64,000 nt of DNA from Gigantopelta aegis (Eukaryota > Mollusca > Gastropoda > Neomphalida > Peltospiridae). The position numbers and the translations under genes are program-made. The notes beneath the pieces are model-generated. The model saw nothing but the letters and a program-made list of their open reading frames with translations. It was not told the origin of the DNA and ran no database searches. The DNA is taken from NCBI RefSeq assembly GCF_016097555.1, contig NC_054704.1:79052391-79116390 (forward strand), given 5' to 3'. This document shows positions 1-11,500 of the stretch, piece after piece; within the stretch, counting starts at the first letter, position 1; each line of letters starts with the position of its first letter.

Positions 1-291
1 CGCTCCATCACATTTTGATGGTATACAAGTGGCAATATACAACAATCACAGTTGTTATTATTTAGTAACTAGATGTAACCCCGGCTGAGCAGTGGAAAGT
101 TTAGATGGGGTGTTGTGGCCCTACACTAGGCTTTCCCTAAAAAATATTACCACCATGTAAATAGCTCATAGTCACTTTTATGTTAAGTGGCAGCTTCTAT
201 TGCCTTTGAAATATTTATGGAATTCATCTCTGTACACAATATTTAGCATGATATTTAGACGACTGAACCTGAGTGCAAAACGTTCCTTGTG

Positions 292-603
292 AAGAAGGAA
301 GAAAGGAAATATTTTATTTAATGACGCACTCAACACATTTTATTTATGGTTATATGGCATCAGACATATGGTTAAGGACCACACAGATATTGAGAGGAAA
401 CCTGCTGTCGCCACTTCATGGGCTACTCTTTTCGATTAGCAGCAAGGGATCTTTTATATGCACCATCCCACAGCCTTTGAAATAAACCAGTTGTGCAGCA
501 CTGGCTGGAATTAGAAATAGCGCAATGGGTCCACCAACGAGGAATGATCCTAGACCAACCATGCATCAAGCAAACGCTTTACCACTGGGCTACATCCCGC
601 CCC
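292..603 (-). mobile_element. tRNA-headed SINE (near full length)
   Basis: Minus orientation; head is the reverse of GGGGCGGGATGTAGCCCAGT with A-box-like and B-box-like parts, tail TTATTTAACGACGCACTCAA type. Diverged; its 70-codon frame is not a gene. Confidence 0.85.
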
Positions 604-911
604 TCCTTGCGAAGAAAGCGGTCAGCAGTATAAATCAAGAGGATAAGCAGTCAGAACAACTGGAAACGGTTAAAATGGCCTTGTGTATATCTATGATATA
701 AATATCATAGATAAAGATAACAAATAACTGAAAACTACTGGGTTATATCGAATAACTACAGAGGCTAACCTAAATCACAAACGAAACATTTAAAAAGTCA
801 TTTCAGTATTTTATATTAATTTTTTTTAATGAAGACCTATTTTCTACACTGGACTATATTAAGTTGCTACACAAAATAATGTTACCCACACTATTTTAGT
901 AGATGTCTTAC

Positions 912-2568
912 CAGCGTATTGTACAAACTAATATCGGCCTCCAGACCACTTCTGCGGTGCTTGAACTTCACGATGGGAACTTTGGCTGTTGGAATGGCAA
1001 GTATATTGTAGAGGCCCCTGTGTTCCTTCAACACCTTGGCCAGCTGCTCCACAATATGTGGGTAGTTCAGGTCCTACAAAATATTAAATGATCAGAAATA
1101 TAGCATTACAATTGTAGAAGTCTTCTGTATCCCCAAAACAGGGCTAGCTCTGGCAGTCGATAAATTCGCAGTTTGGCGACACAAAAAAACAATTGGTGTA
1201 TTTTATTTTAAGTTGGCGAACTAATTTTACTACATTTTATTAAAAAATAACTGGTTTTCTGCCATTTTTGAAGTTTAATAGATAATTTGGCAAAACTTTG
1301 TGTTAACCTAGAGCTAGCTCTGTCTCTGCTTAAAATTTATTAATGGATAGTAATGAACATTAGTAACTGATGAATACTGAAAACATTAAACAATTAAAAT
1401 TTATTAATGGATAGTAATGAATATTAGTAACTGACGAATACTGAAAACATTAAACAATTAAAATTTATTAATGGATAGTAATGAACATTAGTAACTGACG
1501 AATACTGAAAACATTAAACAATTAAAATTTATTAATGGATAGTAATGAACATTAGTAACTGACGAATACTGAAAACATTAAACAATTAAAATTTATTAAT
1601 GGATAGTAATGAACATTAGTAACTGACGAATACTGAAAACATTAAACAATTCAAATTTATTAAAAATATATATTCATCAAAAGTTCCGAGGTATAGTACT
1701 TTTAATGAGTCTCTATTTGTGACTGCATCTGTGAAGTTTTTTTTTAAGTACAGATGCAGCATTATAATCCAGGAAAATGTAAATTAAAATGTTGTCATGT
1801 GGAATTTCAATGTAGCACGTTCAGGGAATGCCACTAACATATAAGCATTTATATATATATATATAAAATATCAATTGCAAAGCGTATCTGTGTTAACTGT
1901 CTGTTGATTTAGATCCACTAACTGATAGCATACCTTGCCAGATGGCTTGGAGTGAAATGTCATGCAGATGTCAAGGTCACTCATAACAAAACCAAACCCA
2001 TTACAGGAAGATCCAAATAAGCAAAGCTCAGCATCTGGAATTTAACAATTTGATATTAATCCACTGTTTTTAAATATAGTAAATAACAAACAAATGTCAA
2101 TTTCTGGTGACTGTGTATGGAAAGCCAAACACAAAATAGCACCAATATATGAGTAATCATTTATGATATTTCCAGACAGAACACAATACATTAAAAGTAC
2201 ACATGTAAGTGCTTATGTATAATGTTTTAGTTTTATAGCATGCAATGTTCTACTGGTTAAAAATTCTGCATAAGAAAACAGATTGAAATAAAATCTAAAA
2301 TACTATTTTAAATACAATGCATACATATGTGTACAATCATGTGATTAACAGGAAGGAAAGAAGGAAATGTTTTATTTGACGACACATTTAGCACATTTTA
2401 TGTACGGTTATATGGCATCGGATGTGATTAACAGATGAAATTTATACAGTTGTTTCAAAAAACATGGGACAATATTACCTTCATATAATGTATAATTGAT
2501 GAAGTATTGAAGCTCCTGTAGAATCTGGTTTCGTTCCTGTACTTCGTGATATGATGGACCAAAATCCT
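912..2568 (-). CDS. TUT4/7 exons 12-14: start of the catalytic nucleotidyltransferase module
   Basis: Exon 12 (2568-2479) encodes DFGPSYHEVQERNQ and the following helix. Exon 13 (2034-1934) encodes LCLFGSSCNGFGFVMSDLDI, with the GS pair and both catalytic Asp. Exon 14 (1073-912) encodes AKVPIVKFKHRRSGLEADIS, with the third Asp in EADIS. All three metal ligands are intact, unlike the first module. The gene continues to the left. Confidence 0.92.
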
Positions 2569-5500
2569 CTGAAAACGTAAATAGAGGTTATTACCAGTGT
2601 TTTTCGGTATCGTCAATATCATATATTAGGAATAAAAATTGTATTATGCGAGCCTCTGGCGAGCATAATACATTATTTTTATTCCTAATATATGATATTG
2701 ACGATACCGAAATACACGAGGGTAATAATCTCTTTATCATATAAGCTCAAGCTTAATAAAACGTGTTTTTGTAAACTGTACACGCAACTTTAATTCCAGT
2801 CTGCCATTACTAGATATTCAAATGACGTAAGAATATGTGGAGCGGTGTATTTTTGAATGGAAATGACGTCAAACTCGAATGACGTCATTTTGGATGTCCT
2901 TACGTCAAAATAAAGTTATGCCTAACGTTTTTTGTTTTCTAAACGCTGGGCAGCTTTCAGTGTCAAATTGCCATTGAAATGTTTTTATTTGATGACTATG
3001 AATGCATACGTCAATCATAGAGTGTCACTCAAGTATGTTTGCTTAAATGTCAATAAACCTAGTGCCAAGACCTCGACTAATTTGCAAAGTTATCAAATTC
3101 TTAAAGTATGTGATCTGAAAAATATCACATACTTTGATTGCACTGAAAATGTAAGATATTATATGATAAACACAGAATATTACTGCCAGTAAAAAATAAA
3201 TATTTTGTCAAACACATGTTAAAGGGGCAATCTCAAAGTTGTATACTGACTAAAACTATTTATTCATTTCTCTTATTTAATGTAATGATTATACCTTGAA
3301 TTACATGCCTATAAAAAAATAGATCCACATAATTTTATTTACCACAGTAATTATTATATAAATTTATATTATTGCAAAAACCCATTATGGGTTACAGTTT
3401 AAATTGCCTCTTCCTGATCCAAATAATTTCAATTTACAGCAGTAATTATTATATAAATTTATATTATTGCAAAAAAACATTAAAGGGACACACCCTAGTT
3501 ACGGCTAGTTGTTAACCATTACGGCGTTGTTTTTCGCTATTAAACCCATTTTTTCACAAATAAAATTGCACTTTACTTACCGTTTATTATTTAGAATATA
3601 CATTTCCATTCACCTGAAGTGTTTTTTGGTAATGCTGGTAATCCTGGTGTTTGTAATACCACAAAATGCATTTTTCGTATTTCCGAAAAACGGACGCACG
3701 TTTGAGAAAAAAAAGTTGAGCAGACAAGGTCTAATCTATTTTTAGACTGGGATATTTCCATTTCAATGTCACAGACGTTGGTATACCACGCGACCGTTAT
3801 CATTTTGGTTCGGTTTGTTTTCTCGTGCACGGTTTGCGCAATCAACATCCGATTTGTTGTTGTTCATTTGTGAGATTTTTCTTCACAGTTCGTGAACATT
3901 TTCAGTAACAATAAAGTTCAGACAAGTAAGTATCTCAATACAAAACGTTACAAACCCTTAAAACCAATAATTTTGCTAAGTCCTACGATATCTGGAGAGG
4001 GGATACAACCAGGACAGAACAGTTGGAACATGTCCAGGAGAGGTGAAAAGAACGCACCCCAAGTCTGTGAAATTTGTCGTGACATAGGCATTGTTGTGCT
4101 TCGAGCGACATCTACCGGTGACATCAGAATACAAACTTTCAAAATTATTTCAAGCAATTGGGACATGGGGATTCCCATGGTATTTATCTATACTCTTCAA
4201 AAGAAGAAACGCAAAACCACATTGTCGTAACATTTGGAGAATTGATTTAATTATTGAATGGTGAGTCCGATAATTACCAAATGTTGCAGGATTGTTCACA
4301 ATTCACTCTAGTCCATTGTGAGTAAGTGATAGGACACACCACCAAGGTCAAGGTCATCTGGAGTCAATACCGGGTGTGGCCTCCGCGTGTGTTGACAACT
4401 GCCTGGCACCGCCTGCCCATTGAAGCAACCAGAGTACGGATGACGTCCCGGGGGATGGTGGCCCACTCGGCCTGCAAGGCTGCTGCCAGCTCGGGCAGGG
4501 TCTGGGGCTGTGGTTGTCGCTGTCGGAGGCGTCGGTCCAACTCGTCCCATAGATGCTCAATTGGGTTCAAATCCGGTGATATCGATGGCCAAGGAAGGAC
4601 ATTAATGTTGTTGTTATGTAGGAAAGCCGTTGTGAGACGTGCTGTGTGAGGCCTGGCGTTGTCATGTTGGAACACTGCGTTGGCGTTGGCCATAACTGGA
4701 ACGATGTGTGGCCGGAGGATCTGGTCAATGTAGCCCTGTGCATTCAGGTTGCCCTGCACGTGGACCAGGTCAGTTCTGCCAGTGTGTGAGATGGCTGACC
4801 ACACCATGACACTACCCCCGCCAAATCTGTCCACTTCCTGCACGCAGTTTGCCGCATAACGTTCACCAGGACGCCTATACACGCGACATCTTCCATCATG
4901 ACGTCGGAGCAGAAATCGGGACTCGTCACTGAACCACACCTGTCTCCATTGCAGTTGAGGCCATTGTCGATGAATCTGGCACCACTGCAGTCGGAGTCGA
5001 CGGTGTTGTGGTGTTAAGATGACACCTCGAACTGGACGTCTGGCACGAATTCCTACCTCACATAGGCGGTTCCGTACGGTCTGGTCGGATATCCTGCGCA
5101 AACCTGGTATTGCTGCGGCTGTGGAGGTGGCAGTAGTCAATCGTTCCCGAAGGTGGCGTACCCGGATGTAGCGGTTCTGCCCGGGGGTAGTGACCCGTGG
5201 TCGACCGGATCTAGGGAGGTCACGTGTTGATCCATGTTGCTGGTAACGGTCCCACAGTCTGGAGATGGTGCTTGGGGACACATGGAATGCCCTGGCAACG
5301 GCCGTTCTGGATTCGCCTGCGTCTAGTCGGCCGATGGCATTGTTTCTCTGCGGTTCACTGAGACGTGGCATGTCCTGGATTGTCAACTGTCGGCCAGATA
5401 CAGAGGCCAGGCAAGCGAACACCCTGCACTTTTATACTGTCGGTGTTCATGTTGCACGTGCAGACAACGCACGTGCAGTGGTGACATGGTTTGCACGTGG

Positions 5501-8500
5501 CTGCGTTTTTGCGAATATTCACATTTTGGAACTTTATTGTACAGTAGCTGCGTTTTATCGAATGTAACCGTGGGAATGTGTTTGGGACATGCAATGACCT
5601 TATATTCACAAAGCATGAACCGGTAGGAAACATAAAATCGGAGTTATAACCCATTTGTACCCTTTTGCGTTTCTTTTTTTGAAGAGTATATATAAAACCT
5701 GCTTTTTAACTCCATTTGATAAAAACGTGATCTAAGTGTGTTACAGGTTTGTAGATTAACCAAATTATAATTTATTTTCGCTGGATGGAACTAGGGTGTG
5801 CGGCTTTAAGGGCTACAGTTTGAACTGCAACTTCATATTGATAAAGAACAGCCTGTTATTTTCATAGATATCTGATGAATATTTTTCTGTACTTTATATT
5901 TATTTATTCATTTACACTTATTTTCGTGCTTATATCCAATTAAGGTTCAAGCACTCTGTCCTGGACACACACCTCAGCTATCTAGATGGTCCTGGACAGT
6001 GGGTTAGTGATTAGTGAGAGAGAAGCTTTGAACATGCTCGGAGTGATGCAAACCCAAGACCTACCAGCCAATGGCTTAACCTCTATACCACAAAGACCGA
6101 GTGTACTTCATAGATGAAACCACTGCTAAATATATATATGGAAGAATATTGCAATTTGTATATTCTTTAGTTAATTATGATTAATGACCACACAGTTGAG
6201 AGAAAACCTGCTGCTGCTATGCAATGGGATACTCTTTCTGATTAGCAGCACGGAATTTTTATATGGTAGCATTTCACAGACGACCTTTGTTAGACGAGTT
6301 GTGGAGCATTGGCTGGAATGAGAAATAGATTATTATTAATCAGGTTACAGCACTTACTTGGCACCTGTTTCAAAGTATTGGTCAGTAGCTTGAAGAACTG
6401 TTTGTCTGGTGGCGGCAGTGGTTTTAGGTCAGGTAGCATGTCATCAGGGCAAGCTGTTTTCAGATGACCTTCCTTCTCACAGTAACCACAGATAATGGCT
6501 GGACCCTACAGAATATATCAAGAGTTAACTACAAACAATATATAAGTCGATTTTGTGAAAATTTACAAAGTAACCACCATCATCCATAAGTTAAACAACA
6601 TTACAAAATCAAATCCAGTGATTAAGTCTAGACTTAAACTGAAATTTATTCTAAACTCTAATACCATAAAACTGCATGCATTTTGTGTCCAAATTCTAAT
6701 TTGAGTATAGAGTCCAACTTGGATCCCGATATTTTTTAAAATCCAATCTTAATTTGGATTCTGAGTTTTAATGACAAAAATGAAACAAATTTTATAATTA
6801 ATATTAAATACTGAATAAACACAGGACAATGTTTATTTATAATAATAAACTTCAAATTTTCACCATTACAAAATCACTTTCAAAAACTATATTGTTATAG
6901 ACCTGCTGTTCAAAATCTCACTTTTACAATAATAGCTTTTAAAAACTATAGTGTTACAGACACCCTGTTCAAAATATCACAGTTATAACAATAATAGCTT
7001 TAAAAAATAGTGTTATAGACTTACTTTTCAAAATTGCACTATTATAACAAAAACTACAATCATGGTGTTTAATGGACTTACTGTTCAAAATCTTACCTTT
7101 CCATCTGTCAAATTTTTCTCTGTGAATTCATAACAGCAATCCTCATCTTTGATCATGGAGCTGATTGCTGATACATCCAAGGCCTCTGAACTAGGGACTT
7201 CACTAGGAGTATCCATGACAACTGTGCTGCGATCCTTTTCAGAATCGCTGACACACTCGGTGGAATTTTGTTCACAAAGCTCACCAACTGCATTCTGTAT
7301 AATTGTTTCTGCAAAATCTTTAGCAAACTGCCACAGATGATGTTTGTCACTTGATTCATCATCAACCGAGAGTCTTGAAATTGTTTCAGTCACTGACATC
7401 GTCTGATCATCGACTGGCTCACAAACATTAGAACTGGAATGTGCCGAGTCATTACTCTGGTTAATAATACCGTCATCACTCTCTTTTGTAGCTTCATCTA
7501 TCAAAGGTATCCTTGATTTATGCGAGTCAGTATCAGGATCAAGCTGTTCTGAAGTATCTTCAGCAGTTTCATTAGATTTACTCTGTTTCTCAGAAGTCTT
7601 GTTGTCAATGGTATGGATTGTTTTGCTGTCTAGTGTCGTCTTTTTGCAATCTTCATCACCGGATTCATCAGCCGAAGCAGCTTCTACTTGTTCGTCTTTA
7701 CGCATTTCTTCCTTTGTTGCTTTTTCCACCATTTTCAACAGAGCAGCAGCAGGTATGAGTGATTCTCCATTTGCTTTCCTCGGTAAGCCGAAGTAGTGAT
7801 ATGCTTTTCTCAATGTGTCTTGAAAATATTCATAAATTCTCGAGTTGCTCACAGTGCGAGCAATATTTCTCTTTGTAGCAAATGGATCTAGAATGAAACA
7901 AGATGGTTATTGGCACTGTTAGTACTGGTCTAATTTAAATTTTTATAATTATTCAGAATTAAAACAAATATGATTTTATTCACATATCGCAAAACATATG
8001 GGTGAAACATTAAGACTGATCTATAATTGTTGTATATCAGAATTATAATATTAAACTTACACTAATATGCAAATATAAGATTTTCAACAGTTTAATTCAA
8101 GATAAAGTTACATTTTGTAATCCATATTCTTATTTTAAATGATGAATCAATTATAAAAATTAATATTATTATAATTAAATAAACATTTAGAGAATTACAA
8201 CTAATAAACATGCATAATAAGATATCAAATTTATAATGTATTATTTGCTTTAATTTAAACTGAATAACAAAACTTTTGTTTTGACAAGCTGTTTACAGCA
8301 TTCCATTGCCAATAAGGATTGAGTACAAGAAACCAAACGTCATGATCCGACTTACCTTCTATTGCCAGTTTCTTTGAATTCCACTTCTTTTCACTTCTTG
8401 CGACAGGAGAAGTCTTTCTGATGGAAATGACCACATTGGCCATATCAAAGGTCAGACTGTAGTATCGGAGTAGTTCAAGCCACAGCTCTCCAACACTTTG

Positions 8501-11500
8501 AGTGTTGTGACAGACCCATGAGTCACTCTGTGAAAAAAAACCCACAAAATAAATATATCCATTATGCAAACAAATAATGACTGCTGACTTGAGGATTAAG
8601 TTAAGTACCCTATAATATATATAATAGATGTGATGGGGGAAAATGTGATGGATCCACCAAGGGCGTTGGATCCTATGAATCAAGGTACATTTTACTTACT
8701 TCTTGCTTGATTTTCTCAAAATACACACAAGACTGTTCAGTTTCTTCTGGGTTGTCTGGAAGTTCCTAAAATTAAACACAAATAATCTTAGCAAAATACA
8801 GAAACAAGAGAGAAACACTACTGAATTTATTTTAAACTGGTAACACACTATCGGTATGTTTATCACATGTTCCAAAATGAAATTGGAGAAAATATTCACC
8901 TGGTTAGAACTGAAGTAAATAAAAGACACAAGAGTATGTATAGCTTATCCAGATAGTTATTTCGGGGTAAAATCCTTGATCAAGGAGCCATGAATTGTAT
9001 GACAGATTTGTGCTGGGGTGTTATTAAACATTCATTCATTCCATTCCATTTGATGGACCCATTTGTTATTTCCCCTGTTCAACCTGTGTTCAGGCTGACG
9101 TATGTGCTGTCCTGTCTCTGAGAGTAGCTGTTGTTAAACAAATATCTCCTTCCTTTAATCAGAGCTTCTAGATTATGGTAGCCCCACTCCCATGGTTAGT
9201 GATATTCAGTGTTGGGCTAGTAAATAACTACTATTGCCATGCCCGACGGCTAGCCCATGGTTAGCAGTGTTGGGCTAGTAAATAACTACTATTGCCATGC
9301 CCGATGCCCGACGGCTAGCAGAGCTTCTAGATTATGGTAGCCCCACTCCCATGGTTAGTGATATTCAGTGTTGGGCTAGTAAATAACTACTATTGCCATG
9401 CCCGACGGCTAGCAGAGCTTCTAGATTATGGTAGCCCCACTCCCATGGTTAGTGATATTCAGTGTTGGGCTAGTAAATAACTACTATTGCCATGCCCGAC
9501 GGCTAGCAGAGCTTCTAGGTTATGGTAGCCCCACTCCCATGGTTAGTGATATTCAGTGTTGGGCTAGTAAATAACTACTATTGCCATGCCCGACGGCTAG
9601 CAGAGCTTCTAGGTTATGGTAGCCCCACTCCCATGGTTAGTGATATTCAGTGTTGGGCTAGTAAATAACTACTATTGCCATGCCTGACGGCTAGCAGAGC
9701 TTCTAGATTATGGTAGCCCCACTCCCATGGTTAGTGATATTCAGTGTTGGGCTAGTAAATAACTACTATTGCCATGCCCGACGGCTAGCAGAGCTTCTAG
9801 GTTATGGTAGCCCCACTCCCATGGTTAGTGATATTCAGTGTTGGGCTAGTAAATAACTACTATTGCCATGCCCGACGGCTAGCAGAGCTTCTAGATTATG
9901 GTAGCCCCACTCCCATGGTTAGTGATATTCAGTGTTGGGCTAGTAAATAACTACTATTGCCATGCCCGACGGCTAGCAGAGCTTCTAGATTATGGTAGCC
10001 CCACTCCCATGGTTAGTGATATTCAGTGTTGGGCTAGTAAATAACTACTATTGCCATGCCCGACGGCTAGCAGAGCTTCTAGATTATGGTAGCCCCACTC
10101 CCATGGTTAGTGATATTCAGTGTTGGGCTAGTAAATAACTACTATTGCCATGCCCGACGGCTAGCAGAGCTTCTAGGTTATGGTAGCCCCACTCCCATGG
10201 TTAGTGATATTCAGTGTTGGGCTAGTAAATAACTACTATTGCCATGCCCGACGGCTAGCAGAGCTTCTAGATTATGGTAGCCTCACTCCCATGGTTAGTG
10301 ATATTCAGTGTTGGGCTAGTAAATAACTACTATTGCCATGCCCGACGGCTAGCAGAGCTTCTAGGTTATGGTAGCCCCACTCCCATGGTTAGTGATATTC
10401 AGTGTTGGGCTAGTAAATAACTACTATTACCATGCCCGACGGCTTGTGAATTATATATTTTTTTTGTCAAATGTTGCAGTTAAGTCTGTTTTGTAAATAT
10501 GAATATCCTGCCCCAACCCCAACCCCACAATGTTTGTTTTTTTAAGCTCTATCCCCCTCTTTAGGTGACACAATACATATTATGATTATTACTATTATTT
10601 AGTAAAATTATATTAACTTAAAGTAAAGTAGGGATAGTGAATTTTTAATTGTGGCTAGTAAATTTTTTAAATCACTGATCCCAAGGCAAGTAGATTTTAT
10701 AAAAATTCTAGAAGCCCTGCTTTAATTAATATTCAAAGGAAAAGAAACAAATTAGTGATTTAACCTTTTGACTACTGTAGGCGAGATATCTTGCCCAACG
10801 TCACGCCAGTCAATATACTGTGTACTGTATACAGTGAATTCCCAAATTCATATTGCCCTCCATTTTGCACACAACACTCACCAGAAATGCAGGAAATACA
10901 AACCAGGAAACACTTACTGACACTATGGCTGCTTTAGGTTTTCATTTTTCAATGGAAAATACCTTGGAATTTTTAGTTCAAAAAGTTGTTTCCGGCAAGT
11001 ATTTTTGCTTGACAACAATGGCGGCACATCGTGGTCATTTTCAGGGATTGATAGCTGATTGTAATAGCTAATTTGATGATAAATTTGATGGTTTTACCAA
11101 CAAAGAAAATCACCAAATATTGGGATATAAATCGTAGTGGGTTTTCTTTTTTTTAATTCTGGTAACAAAACTACTGTTATTAGGAATAATGGACATAAAT
11201 ATTGGACAGCTGGTCACAAATGCCCGTAAGTAAACAGGACTTTTAAATTTTCTGCATTAACTGATCTAAAATTTCATAAAAATGAGAAAAACGCACGAAA
11301 ATAATACTTACCGATTCAAATATTAACTTTATTTTTGGTATTTATAAAACATTTCTGTGAATATATGTGAATAAAAATTATAAACTTGTACCCACTCAAC
11401 TTGTTTTTTGTCAAAAATTAATCCAGTAGTCTAAAGGTTAAGCATCTAGATATATGAGGACTATGATGATCATGTTTTTGACAGATTCTACCTCCGACAA

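Larger units (their letters stand above)
3484..5805. mobile_element. TTAA-flanked (piggyBac-like) nonautonomous element A, copy 1, interrupted by Tc1
   Basis: TTAA at 3480-3483 and 5806-5809. Inverted ends AGGGACACACCCTAGTT and (reverse complement of right end) AGCCGCACACCCTAGTT. About 826 bp once the Tc1 insert is removed. Similar over its whole length to 57130-57938. No transposase frame of its own; assignment to piggyBac rests on the TTAA target only. Confidence 0.85.

Noticed and set aside
1331..1660. CRISPR-like array or regulatory repeat
   Set aside because: Whole 64-bp units repeat with no variable spacers; ordinary tandem duplication.
3892..4230. 112-codon frame with an antisense partner
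   Set aside because: It lies across the end of TTAA element A and into the Tc1 terminal repeat; the homologous frame in copy 2 is shortened and shifted.
5265..5567. 100-codon frame opposite the Tc1 transposase
   Set aside because: Antisense shadow, repeated in the other Tc1 copy.
9151..10444. CRISPR-like array
   Set aside because: Units are continuous 94-bp tandem copies without unique spacers, in an animal intron.
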